A stretch of 64,000 bases of DNA from Cephalotus follicularis (taxonomy: Eukaryota; Streptophyta; Magnoliopsida; Oxalidales; Cephalotaceae), in the NCBI GenBank assembly GCA_001972305.1, contig BDDD01000126.1, forward strand, positions 1-64,000, written 5' to 3'. Below the pieces are notes generated by a model. The model was not told where the DNA came from. It saw only the letters and a program-made list of their open reading frames with translations, and searched no databases. The position numbers and the translations under genes were made by a program. Below are positions 40,090 through 51,164 of the stretch, one piece after another. How positions within the stretch are numbered: position 1 is the first letter of the stretch; each line of letters opens with the position of its first letter.

Positions 40090-41966
40090 GTGAATAGCTT
40101 TCCTCTAGTTTTCATTTACCCTTTACTTGATTCTTATGACCACTTCGTCTTCATCTTCGTCTTCGTCTTCCTCTCTCTCTCTCAAAACACCGTGGCCAAG
40201 ACCAAGCAGACCAGGAGACTGGTCAGGCGTTCTGAGGTGGTAGCCCGATTATCTTCGGGGGTCACCATTGCTGAGCGCCCCCGTAACATGGAGGTGGAGA
40301 TGGAGGCTTCCACCGCTGGGAATCCCAACATAGCAGCCCGAGAAGCTGGGGTCCAAGTTGTTAGGGCCGATTTTGAACAAGCCACGATGAGTATGAAGAA
40401 ACTGAAGGAGCTAGTCAGGGAATACTCCATCCCTGGTAGCTTGGACTTGGTGATTCCCTCTGATCCTAGGATGGCCTCAGAGAGCAAGCTAGGTTATTTT
40501 GTGGTGTTTCAAGAGGCCTTGGTGCATGGGCTAAGAATTCCTCTGGCCCCCTTCGCTGTCAGCATCCTCAGGCATTACCAGGTTCATCCCCTGATGCTCC
40601 AGGCCCAGTCCTGGGGTTTCATTATCGGGTTCTTGGTTCGGTGCCTCGAGGCGGGGGTGACAGCCACGGTTGGGCTGTTTAAGGAGTTTCATACTATAAC
40701 TTCCTCCCCAAAGAAACGAGACTTCTACTTCAAGTCGCGAGCGGGTCATCACAGATTGTTGGCGGAGAACACCAGGAAAGTGAAGAACTGGAGGGAGAAG
40801 TACTTTATGGTCAAGAACCTTCCTGGTTTCACTCCGAGCCCGTGGAATGACACCTTGGATACAGTGGCCCTTAGCCAAAGGGTGTTTCTGTCCATAGAGG
40901 AGAGGGTTGACTTGGACAAGCTTCTAGCGCTCGCCCCCGAGGAGGTGCTGGTAGTGGTCTTTGAGATTAATCTGCAAACCCATGTGTAAGAGCCCTAAAT
41001 ATTATAAAATATTATTATTGGGCCTTGTAATTATTTTCCCACATTTTGGGCTGGACCCGAATTTATGACGTAATTATTTGGGCCTTAATGGGATATAAAT
41101 TAAATTATGGGCTGAAGAATTATTTTTATTTATTTTGGGCCGAAATTATAAAGTACAAAGTGATTGGGCCAAGACTAACATGGTGCAAAGCAGAATTCCA
41201 CGGGCTGGTGATCCCAAAGGTGAACCATGTATATTGACCATGACCATAGGATGACCGGACTAGACTCCTCTGCGATATAATTTTTACGTATGATTCGAGT
41301 AGAGCAGTCCGAGGATAAATGATGATGATGACTATGATTTATATGCATGCACTTTTATATTATTTTTCTTCTCTGCTTGTGTTTGCTTGTTCCTCTGGTA
41401 TGTGCCCGTGTATGGGGTGACCTACACAACCCTCAGGGTTGCTGACCCATTCCTTTGAATGGGCCAGGTACAGGTACAGGTAGCGGAGGCACATCGCAGC
41501 AGCGGCAAGGATAAGAAGGTACAATAAGTTCTCCTCCTCGATCGAACGCTTCCATGGACGCAATTGTTGAAATAATTTATGTATTTATTTTATTTTATTT
41601 TGGTTCACGATGATGTAATTTTTTATGATTAGAACTGGGTCTGTAATCCACACATTAAATAAAGGATTTGATTATAATTCATTTTAAAGTTTTAAATTTT
41701 GTGCTTATTTATGATGATCATTGTACGGAATGCCACGTGTCGAACCGTGGGGCCCAATCCCACGATTCGGGGCGTGACACCATGGGCTTAGTAGGGCCTA
41801 TGATCGCAGGGCTGGTCCGGACCTGGCTGGGGAGGTCCCCACGGGAATTAGGATTGATGGGGTCTCGGATGCCCAAGACAGACCTGGATCCCCGGCCATG
41901 GGAGTTGAGAGAGGGAGGAGCACGGGTGCCCTGGATGGACTTGAGTCCACGACAACTGGCCAATGA
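40090..41966 (+). pseudogene. Antisense gene of the Gypsy element, first part (Transposase_28 type), split by a solo LTR
   Basis: The ORF from 40090 has a basic start (KTKQTRRLVRRSE) and residues about 120-210 of the 'transposase (putative), gypsy type' domain, Pfam PF04195 type (LVIPSDPRMASESKLGYFVV, FAVSILRHYQVHP, GFLVRCLEAG). It runs antisense to gag. A solo LTR at 40985-41779 interrupts it after LQTH. The same frame resumes at 41785 and runs to a TGA at 41964-41966. The true start may be GTGGCC at 40190, a mutated ATGGCC. In known elements such genes are spliced to a coiled-coil 3' part, which follows here. Function is unknown. Confidence 0.8.
40985..41779. mobile_element. Solo LTR inside the antisense gene (chromovirus-like)
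   Basis: A 795-base unit starts TGTAAGAGCCC and ends GGGCGTGACA, the usual ends of Tekay/Del-type Gypsy LTRs. It is flanked by a 5-base TSD, CCATG (40980-40984 and 41780-41784). No internal sequence remains, so it arose by LTR-LTR recombination. Confidence 0.9.
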
Positions 41967-42059
41967 GAGAGCTGTATTATGCTTTCCCTTGGAATTCTCT
42001 ATTACCGTTGTTCCTTTTTGGATATCTTTCTAACCCTCTTTCCATACTTTTGTGTAGTG

Positions 42060-42434
42060 ATGGCTAGTCGGGAGTCAGCTCTGGATGCCGTGAGGTCTGC
42101 CCGAGAGCAGGTCAGGGCGCAGGACCCTGAGCAGCTGAGGCGGGAGGCCGAAGCGAAGAAAAAGGCCCTCGTGAGGTGGAAATCCACTGCCGGAGTAGGA
42201 AAAAGAACTTTCAGGGAGGCCGCTGACAGGGCCAGGGCTGAGGAGCGTGCCCGGAAAAGTGCCGAGGAGGCAAGGGCCCGGGCTGAGGAGGCAAAAGCCA
42301 GAGCTGAGGAGAGAGCCCGCAGGGGTGCCGAGGAGGCAACGGCCGTTGACAACCAGGCAATGGGTGCTGAGCTGGTTGGGACCACCGTGGTCGTAGAAGC
42401 CAGAGCTGAGGCGAGGAGGGCTGAGATTGCCTAG
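42060..42434 (+). CDS. Antisense gene of the Gypsy element, coiled-coil part 1
   Basis: A 124-codon frame from ATG 42060 (MASRESALDAVRSAREQ). It is almost wholly helical, with repeated A-R-A-E-E-R/K units that should form a coiled coil or single charged helix. A splice acceptor-like TTTTGTGTAG stands just before it, so it may be an internal exon of the gene that starts at 40090. Degeneration cannot be excluded. Confidence 0.6.
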   Translation: MASRESALDAVRSAREQVRAQDPEQLRREAEAKKKALVRWKSTAGVGKRTFREAADRARAEERARKSAEEARARAEEAKARAEERARRGAEEATAVDNQAMGAELVGTTVVVEARAEARRAEIA

Positions 42435-42815
42435 GGGAAGCGAACTGCTATCGATGACCTCGACCACCCGTCGAGGAGGCAGAGGACAGAGGGGGGAGAC
42501 GCTCCTAGGGATGAACCCATTGAGGAGGGCCCTTAGGACCCTGCCAAGGAGATGGATCAAATCAATCCTTGCCAGGCTTGGCAGGACTGCAGTGAATTTG
42601 AAGATGCCTGGGGTAGCTGTTGAGCTGGGCAAGGCTGGTCTTTTCCCCCATGAAGTGGGGTTGAGGGAGGACTGAGATATTCCCCACCTATGGATCCACC
42701 TCTTCTAAAGTGGCTTCAGGGTTAGTGAATTTTCTCTAACTCTTGACATCATTGGCTCTTCTACTCTCCCCTGACTATACATTCTTCTTTTCAGCTAATG
42801 AATGATGTCTAGCTT

Positions 42816-43741
42816 GTGATGGAGAGGACTGACCAGGAGAGGTCCCTGCTTGAGCAACTTGGTACTGAGAACGCTGAGTTCAAGAGGAAGGAGGATGTGC
42901 TGAGGGCTCAACTCGAAGATGTGATCAGGGTCCAGGAGGGCCTAACTGCTGAGAAGGACAAAGCCCTCCAAGATCTGGAGAAGGAGAGGAGGATAAGGAT
43001 TGCTGTGGTTGAGAGGATCTCCCTCCTTGAGGAAAAGGTGAAGGCCTACGGTGAGAGGCTTGTGGAGTACAAGGACCTTGAGGGGGTCCGGACCAAAGCT
43101 GCCTTGAAGAGGGCTATTCTTGACTTCAAGGCTTCCAGGGGGTTTCAAGAGGCTATGGACAGGGCCGTGGAGACCTACAAAACTTCCATGGGATTCCAGG
43201 AGTCCATGGCCAGGGCAATGGAGAACTTCAGGGCTTCAAAGGATTTCAACAAAAAAGTCTTCAAGAAGTCTTCAATCCTGTTTCGGCGGGGTTTTTACTC
43301 CTGTCGAAACATGGTTGAGTTTCATCCTGAGCCTCCCTTGGAGACCATCATCTGCTGGCCTGAGGTGAATGATTATGATTTCATTCCTGATGGGATTGAT
43401 GAAGGCGAGGAAAGGGCCTTCCAAGCTGCAGACGAGGTCAGGACCCAGTCTGGGACCCTGAGTGGACGCCTAAGAGGCGCGATGCTGTCATGTTCCTTGG
43501 TGGTGCCGGGAGGCCTGATGCTGAGCCCTCGGATGCGGAACCCTTCTCTACTGTTCTCGCTGAGAGCCCTCCTCTGGATCCCTCGACAGTGGAACCCTCA
43601 CCTGGGCTCGTGGCCAAGGACGCTCCTCTGGAGAGTTTGGCTGAAGGTTCTCTGCCCTTGCCTACTGATCCAACTCCTCAGGATCCTCCTCCTCCTCTGG
43701 TCGTATATGACGTCCCTTCTGGGGATGAGAACTTAGAGTAG
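42816..43741 (+). CDS. Antisense gene of the Gypsy element, coiled-coil part 2 and C terminus
   Basis: From 42816 the frame encodes a long coiled coil (LLEQLGTENAEFKRKEDVLR, LEKERRIRIAVVERISLLEE), then two related repeats (SRGFQEAMDRAVETYKTS and SMGFQESMARAMENFRAS). A conserved end segment, FYSCRNMVEFHPEPPLE and FIPDGIDEG, is typical of PF04195 genes. After about 43470 the likely end lies in another frame (43490-43741; LAESPPLDPSTVEPSPG, stop TAG), so a frameshift is probable. It is the downstream part of the gene beginning at 40090. Confidence 0.65.
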
Positions 43742-44214
43742 ATTTCTTGTTTTGACTTGTAATTTTTCTTTTCTTTTCTTTTGCAATGTAATATTATATT
43801 AATCAATAAAAATGAAGTATTTGGTATCTCTCCTTTGTAGGCGTTACTTTTTTGCTTTGAAAAATCACCAAGTACATGCGAAGCGTGAAGCTTCTTCTCC
43901 CCGGGCTTTGTTTGAGTTGCACGCTGTGTTTGAGCTCTTCCCGGGCATTCGCCGTTCCCTTAGGACAAATCATCTAAGCTTTGTAGTCCCCATAGGACAC
44001 CTTATCTCAAAGGCGCTTAGGAAAAGAAAATTAGTCTTTACGAGTTCTGTTGTATTCGTAGACTAAGTTTTTGGTCTGCAGTCCTTGTAGGGACACTTGT
44101 ATTAAAGTGCTCAGTCCAACGAACTTGATCGTTACGAGTTCCCATGGATTCGCCTCTCAAGACACGATTTTAGGTCTGGTCGAACAAGTTCCCATGGTAT
44201 TGCCGACCAGCGTG

Positions 44215-44948
44215 TGCTCCCGGTCTTTTTGGTTTGCCCCCTGGGGGGTCTTTTTGGAATGCCCCCGGAAGGGTCTTCTTGGGTGCTCCCCTGCAGGAGG
44301 CTTTTGGAGCTCCTCTGGGGGAGACTTTTGGTGGTCCCCTGAGAGAGGCTTCTTGGAATGCCCCTGGGGGGTCTTTTTGGAATGCCCCCTAGGGAGTTTT
44401 ATTGGGTGCTCCCCTGGGGGAGGCTTTGTAGAATGCCCCCTGGGGGGTCTTTTTGGTGCTCCCCTGGGGGAGGCTTTTTGGTGCTCCCCTGACGGGAGGC
44501 TTTTGGTGCTCCCCTGGGGGAGGCTTCTTGGTGCTCCCCTGGGAGAGGCTTTTTGGAATGCCCCTTGTGGGGTCTTTTTGTGATGCCCCCTGAGGGGTCT
44601 TCTTGGGTGCTCCCTTGGGGGAGGCTTTGTAGAATGCCCCCTAGGGGAGGCTTTTTGGTGCTCCCATGGCGGGAGACTTTTGGTGCTCCCCTGGGGGAGG
44701 CTTCTGGTGCTCCCCTGGGGGAGGTTTTTAGGGCTTCTCTGAGGGTGGTTTTTGGTGCTCCCCTGGGGGAGGCTTCTTGATGCTCCCCTGGGGTGGAATG
44801 CCCCCTGGGGGGTCTTTTTGGTGCTCCCCTGGGGGAAGCTTTTTGGTACTCCTCTGGGGGAGGCTTCTGGGGCTCCTCTGGGGGAGGCTTTTGGTGCTCC
44901 CCTAAGGGAGGCTTCTGGTGCTCCCCTGGGGGAGGCTTTATTGCTCCC
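44215..44948. repeat. GC-rich minisatellite in the Gypsy element
   Basis: About 25-30 degenerate units of 22-30 bases around GGTGCTCCCCTGGGGGAGGC with TTTTT or TTCTT spacers. The core CTCCCCTGGGGGAG is a palindrome, so each unit can fold on itself. ORFs on both strands through it are by-products of the repeat. Confidence 0.92.
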
Positions 44949-44950
44949 CT

Positions 44951-46255
44951 TGAAAAAGCAACTCTTGCAATATACAAGAGGGGGGGGTGAATTGAATATT
45001 GACGTAAATAACAGAAAATAAAAACTTTAAAGTAAAAAGTGTAAGGAAAGAAGAATTCTCTGTTTTAGAGTTGTTCGGCTAACTCTTACCTACGTCCACT
45101 TTTCCCAAGGAAGCTCCTTGAGTTTCCACTATCTCGAATTGATTACGGTAGCAATTCGTTACACCTTACAACTTTGGTGATTGAACTCAATCACAAGACC
45201 TTGACCTCAAGACCTTTAGAGGATTCACCTCTTTTTCAAGTGTTTGTAAATGTGTTTACAAAATAACCTCTCAATAGGTTTGATCTAACTTATAATACAT
45301 AACACAATTTGAATGCACAAGGAAGAACTCAAAGGATAGAGCTATGAAACTTTTTTAGCACACTTTAGAGAACTTGAGCTTTGTAGAAAGGATTTACTAG
45401 AATGCTTGAATTCTTTGTTCTTTGATAGTTGTCTCTCTTGTGTTTCTGAAGGTTTTTAATCTTCCTTTATATAGACAAAAAAGTCTTTGTAGCCGTTTCA
45501 TAAATCTTGGGAATTTAAGATATAAAAATGATGTATTGATGCAACTCTGTTTTTGTGTCTGCTGAGATAAAAGACGTCGATGTCTTTTGAAAGGAGTCGA
45601 TGTCTTTGTCTGTTACTAGCCGTTGCAAGTGGGTTTACTAGCCGTTCCTTAATTCCCGGGTCAAACAATTTGAAAAGACGTCGATGTCTTTTATAGGCGT
45701 CGATGTCTTTTCTGAGAATGTATCCAGGCATTTGAAGTTATGAGCATCGCATCGACGTCTTCTTCAAGGATCGATGTCTTTTCTGGATTTTGCAGTTGAG
45801 TCTTAAAACACATCGATGTCTAAGGAAAGGGGTCGATGTCTTTTGTTGGACGTCGATGTCTTCACATACAAGGATCGATGTCTTCACTCAAAATTGGCCT
45901 GTAACTTTGGTAGCTCAAGACGTCGATGTCTTCTTGAAAGGGATCAATGCCTTTTGTTTGGACGTCGATGTCTTCTCATACAAGGATCGATGTCTTTACT
46001 CAAAATCGACCTGTAACTTTGGTACCCAAAGACGTCGATGTATTTTTGCAAAGGGATCGATGTCTTTCATCAAAAGTGGCCTGTAACTTTGCTGGGTCAA
46101 AGGCGTCGATGTCTTCATGAAAAGGGATCGATGTCTTTTCTATGCAACTGTCTTTTGCCTTTTGTGAATCTTTCTAACATCTTGCACATTAAGTAAACTT
46201 TGTTAAATGCAAATATGTTATCATCAAAACTAGGATTGAGACTAAATCGTCAACA
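44951..46255 (-). mobile_element. Solo LTR in the minisatellite (SIRE/Maximus-like Copia)
   Basis: A 1305-base unit. On minus it starts TGTTGACGATTTAGTCTC and ends AGAGTTGCTTTTTCA, with the CACCCCCC...CTCTTGTA stretch near the end known from SIRE-type LTRs. The TSD is CCCCT (44946-44950 and 46256-46260), both inside minisatellite units. No internal retroelement sequence remains. Confidence 0.88.
45560..46145. repeat. Array of GTCGATGTCTT motifs in the solo LTR
   Basis: About 20 copies of (G)TCGATGTCTT occur, mostly alternating between a GACGTCGATGTCTT form and a GGATCGATGTCTT form. Larger units of about 110 bases (with GGCCTGTAACTTTG) repeat three or four times. Not a coding repeat. Confidence 0.88.
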
Positions 46256-46714
46256 CCCCTGGTGGGGAGGCTTTTGGTGACTTGAGGGAGTTGATCGGCG
46301 GCTGTTCAGAGGTTTAAGGACATGAACATTGGTCCTCCGGTCCTTGAAAACTTGAAACTATGATCTTGAACAAGTATTTTGAAAAAATTCAACTTTATTG
46401 CTTCATAATTTTGTACATCTTACACCTTATTAGCAACGGTTGATAGCAAATGTATCCTCGGCTTTTCGTCAGAGGATAAGTCCCCGGCTCTTAGTCGAAA
46501 GAGTCTCCCTGCCCCCTAGAGTTTCAAGTTTGAATGTTCGGTAGCAGGAGACAGTTTTCCTCTACTCTGTAGTCTGGTCATGGCATCATGGTATCGAGTT
46601 TTCACGACTTTTTCCCTCTTCCTCTGACCGTGTGCTGCTTTGGAAGACCTCCTTGGGAGATCAGCTTCATCTTCCTCCAAATATGGTGTGTATTACACCT
46701 CTCGGTTGCTGATC

Positions 46715-48420
46715 CTAGGCCTGTGGCGTAGCTTCTTCCCTGCGCTCCCCCCTTTCCTGATGGGCGTTTCTATCCACATACCTCCTGAGGTGGCCTTTGC
46801 GAATCAGGTCCTCGATTTGATTCTTCAACTGCCTGCATTCCTCAGTATCATGATCGTGGTCACAATGATACCGGCAAAATTTGTCTAAGTCCCTCTTTTC
46901 TGCCGGGGATCTCATAGGTGCAGGCCATTACATTGGGAGCTTATCCTTCTCCACTGCCAGAATTCTGGTATGGGTGTCTAAGAGGAGGGCAAAGTAGTTG
47001 TATGTCGGGATCGACGCCCTTCCCAGAGGTGAATCCTCTCTCTTGGAGAGTTTGTGCCTGAGGTCTTCCTTGGATAGCTCGTACCTCTCCTTCCTCTTTT
47101 CTTTCTTCTCAGGAGCATTTCGTGAATGCTTCTCTCTCTCCTCCTGATGGCCCGACCAGGGTGTTTTCTATTTCCTGGTCGCCATCTCCTCCTCGGTGTT
47201 GACATATTTTTCTGCTCTCCTCAGCAGGTCTACCATATCCACCGCGGGTTTCTTCAGAAGAGAGAAGGTGAAGGACGAGTTATTCCTTAGCCCACTGTTC
47301 AATGCTGCCATGGCAAATGAAGGTTCCAGGTCTTTCGCCGTGAGAGACTCTCGGTTGAATCTCTCAGCAATTCGTCTCTCCCCTGCACCACGTTGATCAG
47401 ATGGGTAGAGTTCCTCCTCTGTGTGGTGCTGTTGAGGAATTTGGTGACGAACAGCTCCGTAAGCTAGACAAAATCCTTCACTGACCTCTGAGTCAGGGTA
47501 GAGAACCATGACTGGGCAGCCCCAGTCAGTGTGGCCGAGAATCCTCAGCAAAGTGTGGCGTCTGAGTCCTGGTGCACCAACATGGTTTGAATGTAGGTGC
47601 TCACATGTTGGATGGGGTTCGTGGACCCGTCATATTTGTCAAGGCTGGGGAGCCGGAATCCACTAGGAATACGCTCTGTCATGATCTTGGATGTGAATGG
47701 GTGGACGCTAAGGTTGCGCACCTCTGACAGATACCCCCTTGGCTTCTCGGCTCCTTGGAGCCTTCTCTCCACCTCGGCAAGCCTCATGTTCATTGCTTGC
47801 TCCACATCCTCGATGTTCCTAGCCCTGCTAGAAACATGCGATTCCCAAGCCAATGTGGTCGGGCGGTCAATCCTGCTCCCCCGCTCCGTTCCAGCTCTAA
47901 ACGAAGCGTTGGAGTATGCTCGTGCCTCCTATGCACCCTTGGCTTCCTCTTAGGGATCCACCTCCATGGCCTGGTACTGGGGGTACACTTTTGGGGGACC
48001 GTTGTGCTGATCCCGGGCAGTTGAGGACTCTGCCCTCTGAAACGCATTGATCTCAGGTCTCCTCCCCAGGGGGTTATTACCCTCTGACCGCCTTGGGGGA
48101 AATCCGTCTCCCCTCGGCGGGTTTCGCCTGGCACCTCGGGGGCGCCCTATCTCCACCACTGGCCTGCTAGGACCAGAAACTCCTCGGACAACTGGCGAAG
48201 CAGGTCCAGCATGTTGTTGGTTAGCCAAACTAGTGACCATCAAATCAGTGAGGCGCTTCACCCCTTGGATCAGCTGATTGAACTGCTCCCCCGTAACGGG
48301 AGTCTGCTCGGCGATGGCGGCAACTTAGCTAGTTTGGGCTGGGTCGTTTCCAGCGTCAAGTTGGCTTCCACCAGTTGTGGAGTGGTTGTTGATGATCTTT
48401 CTCAGAGGCATGATTCTGTA
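46715..48420 (-). pseudogene. Gypsy gag remnant
   Basis: Minus-strand pieces in three frames form a broken gag. Near the 5' LTR: PLRKIINNHSTT and a disordered region (MKRLTDLMVTSLANQQ). Then the capsid start (ERIPSGFRLPSLDKYDGSTN, YIQTMLVHQDSDATLC), and further on RFNRESLTAKDLEPSFAMAA and DLLRRAEKYVNTEE. Finally the segment FCRYHCDHDHDTEECRQLKN with IEDLIRKGHLRRYV. The type fits Tat-like Gypsy elements. Several frameshifts break it, and nothing of pol follows. Confidence 0.87.
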
Positions 48421-48442
48421 TGGCTTTTCGTTGCGTTTTCCA

Positions 48443-48456
48443 CAGACGGCGCCAAC
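48443..48456 (-). other. Gypsy primer-binding site
   Basis: On minus the sequence next to the LTR is GTTGGCGCCGTCTG. The TGGCGCCGT core matches the tRNA 3' end used by many plant Gypsy elements, probably tRNA-Asp (inferred). Confidence 0.75.
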
Positions 48457-49011
48457 TGTTGATGCAAAAATCATTCCCTCAACAGTACCCCACGTGTAAG
48501 GGCTTGATTTGTTTAAGGAAACGTTGGAATCTGCCTGAGAAAGGTTGCTTCGTGATTGATGATCCCTGCACAAATAAAACACAAGGGTAGAAGGTCGAGG
48601 AGGTTGTTCTCTCGGGGACACTCCGACGCTCAAGTTAGTAATTGCACAGAGAATACCAGGTTCTTTTGAGTGCTAAAGTGGCTGACCTGATTGAAGTTGT
48701 TTGATTTTGTATTTATAGACCTCCAATGTAACTGTTAAGCGTAGAAATAGGAGTTGATGGTTGCCCCTAAGGAAAATGGCTGAGGAGCCCGAGCATTTTC
48801 CCTGATCTCCGTCGGATTTGATGGCACTTTCCCTTCAGGACGTAGTGTCGTTCACGTATCTGGTCATGGGCTGGCAACGCCGGAGGATAGCGGCGCGCTA
48901 ATGGTTTGAATTCACAATGTTTGGCCACGTGTCCAAGCCTGAAAAAGACATATGATATCTTCTCCTGAATGTACGTGACATTATGCTTTAAATTGAAATG
49001 TCTTCACATTA
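48457..49011 (-). repeat. Gypsy 5' LTR
   Basis: Partner of 38988-39541, with TSD AAATT at its outer edge (49012-49016). The last base pattern is CACATTA where the other LTR has CACATCA. Confidence 0.93.
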
Positions 49012-49166
49012 AAATTCATGCTATTTAAATATCCATAAAAATTTTATTTCATAAAACATTTTTTTAACGTATATAAATAAATTATAAAATAATTAAATTT
49101 GATATATACATATAAAATATTTAAAAAATATTTAATTAATTTAAAAATATATATTTACAAACTAAA

Positions 49167-49914
49167 AATAACCTTTAACGAGTGTATGTGTATAGGCTCG
49201 CTAAAAGAAGGCTGGTTGAAAACAAGGGGCCACAGAATGACTTCAGCGAGTATAAAGGTGGCTTTTAGCGAGTACAGTAAGGGCACTCTGTTATTAGTCC
49301 ACACTTAATCCGCTTTTATTTGTATTCTTTCGCTTCCTTCGTCCGCATCGATCTTATGTAACAAAGTTTGTCAATGAAAATAACCGATCATTTTATTTGA
49401 AAAAAATGACTCAAGTCAATGTCTTCTCTTTTATTCAAATGTGTGACGCACTGACACTAGAAGGTCTATATAAAATTTTGAAAATTATGTTGGCATCCTA
49501 GAGATTTTTGGTGATGTGATAGGACCCATGAAAAATAATCATGATCACCATTACAATTCTAACATTGTGAAATTCTTAAATCATAATCAAACTGTTCTAT
49601 TGGAAAATCCTATACACTACAATAATACTTAAGGACCATGGCGGAAGCAACCATCCAACAAAAATATGTTTGGAACTTGCAAGTTACGTACTGCAAGCAA
49701 CATCATCCATGAAATTAAAAAGTAATAACGCCATTTTGTTACAAATCTACATTACTCTAGCCTAAACAATACTGCAAAGAATTTTCGATACAGCTCTATG
49801 GGGTTTATATCAGGGAACGAGTGCAGTTGAAGATGCAAATGCAATCACCCCCTGTCCCCATTCTGTTACAAGATTAAGAAACATCCAGTCTAAGCCCAAA
49901 CCTTAAATCGTCCA
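49167..49914. other. Spacer before the CAR gene
   Basis: No gene. It has three TAGCGAGTA/CAGCGAGTA-like words near 49160-49290, and the right part (from about 49620) is probably the 3' UTR of the C2 gene. Confidence 0.6.
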
Positions 49915-51164
49915 CTATCTTGAGGGGGCAACAGGAGGATCGATTAACTTCAGCTTTAGTTCTATCTCCCCGGATTCCACTGCGCAAAGCCTTAACCAAA
50001 CACTCTGCACTACTTCACCATCTATGCAACTAATCGAGCTGTCCCTCACAAGACAGTTGTCCCCATCCGCCACAACCTTCCTCAATGTCGTCTCACCATC
50101 ACAAACACCTAAAATATGCCTCAATCTGGCAGCAGAGACTATCGGTTGAAGGTTGACGTGAGCATGTCCCATCTTATCGTCATGCTTGAAACGGTCTTTA
50201 TCAAACACTTCCTGTAGAGAAAACACTTGAGTTATATGCCACACAAATCTGAACTTAGTACCGATATTATCACCAACTTCTTATGTGACAAGCTATAGAG
50301 TTGATAAGATTTGCTTTGGATATGCCCTATGAAATTTACTATTGCTGGTGGACGTGGTTGAACACATTCCTTCGAAGTAGACACACTTCCTGACTTCTTT
50401 TTTCCACACGATTAGTGTGAGTGTCCAAAGGAGTAGATCCACTGGTGCTCCATTATACAAGAATCTAATAAGAAAAATAATGACTAGCTATATGATAAAT
50501 GCACAGTTAATTAAATACAGTGTATGTTCATCTGTTGATTTGGCAGCAGAGTCACAAATCCGGATATGCTCAATGGTACTTTTATCTTGACCATAAAACT
50601 CAGTTACCTCATTTGGTAAATGAGGGGAAAATCAAAACTGGGCATGTTTTAACCAATTTGCAACATAGCAATTGTCGAATTGAAAAACAATCAATTATGC
50701 AGAGTCAAAGGCTACCAAGGTCTAACTGAAGTTAAGAGTACTGGTTAGTTTTTAATTGAAACACTAAAACTAACCAGATTTAAAACTCCAACAGCTTCTG
50801 TAACCGAGAAAGTTAGTTCTTCATTCCAGACAGGATTCAGGCAACTGTTGATGACCTTAGTCTTTGCCGTCTGTTGAAAGATACGAACAAGTTACTTAAG
50901 GATTAACAGATGCAAAGCAACTCAGACAAAGGATTAAAAAGCAAAGGAGGAGAAAAAAGGTCATTCTTCATTTGTGCAACCTATAGGTTGTCCACAAACT
51001 TGTAAGAACAAGAAGATATAGAAACCCAGATGGCAAGAATTAGTGATTACCTGGTTGCCCAGATTGACTACTACATACGGATCACTGCTTTTGAAATCCC
51101 GGATCACCAAACTTTTGCCGCGGACAACAGTCACTTTAAGAAGTCCCACCAGCTGCTCAGCCAT
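49915..51164 (-). CDS. CAR-type C2-domain protein (C2-domain ABA-related)
   Basis: Three exons, 51164-51051, 50870-50775 and 50211-49915, give 168 residues with clean GT-AG borders and a TAG stop. The whole protein is one C2 domain: LLKVTVVRGKSLVIRDF, SSDPYVVVNLGNQ, INSCLNPVWNEELTF, EVFDKDRFKHDDKMGHA. The calcium-binding aspartates in loops 1 and 3 (RDFKSSDPY, DKDRFKHDDK) are present. The insert DGETTLRKVVADGDNCLVRD and the end VWLRLCAVESGEIELKLKLI are typical of the plant CAR family. These proteins bind membrane lipids with calcium and recruit PYR/PYL abscisic-acid receptors. No lesion is visible; this is the one host gene here that reads as fully intact. Confidence 0.93.

Larger units (their letters stand above)
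38988..49011 (-). mobile_element. Ty3/Gypsy-type LTR retrotransposon lacking pol, with antisense genes
   Basis: The element is 10024 bases, on minus, with 5' LTR 48457-49011 and 3' LTR 38988-39541. The 5-base TSD is AAATT (38983-38987 and 49012-49016); copy A has a single AAATT at this site. Next to the 5' LTR is GTTGGCGCCGTCTG (48443-48456), a usual Gypsy primer-binding site, and CCAGGGGAGCA before the 3' LTR is the polypurine tract. Gag remnants are on minus (46715-48420). No protease, reverse transcriptase or integrase is readable. A multi-exon antisense gene (40090-43741) lies near the 3' LTR, as in some Tat-lineage elements. Two solo LTRs and a minisatellite fill the rest. Confidence 0.93.

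Noticed and set aside
41979..42632. Minus-strand ORFs opposite the coiled-coil part of the antisense gene
   Set aside because: Shadow frames of GC-rich helical coding sequence; no domain.
44071..45021. Long ORFs on both strands through the CTCCCCTGGGGGAG array
   Set aside because: They follow the repeat period, occur in several frames at once and have only G/P/E/L repeat composition; the array is a minisatellite.
45560..46145. CRISPR-like regular repeats
   Set aside because: Spacing is irregular, spacers are not unique, and the array sits inside a plant solo LTR bounded by a TSD.
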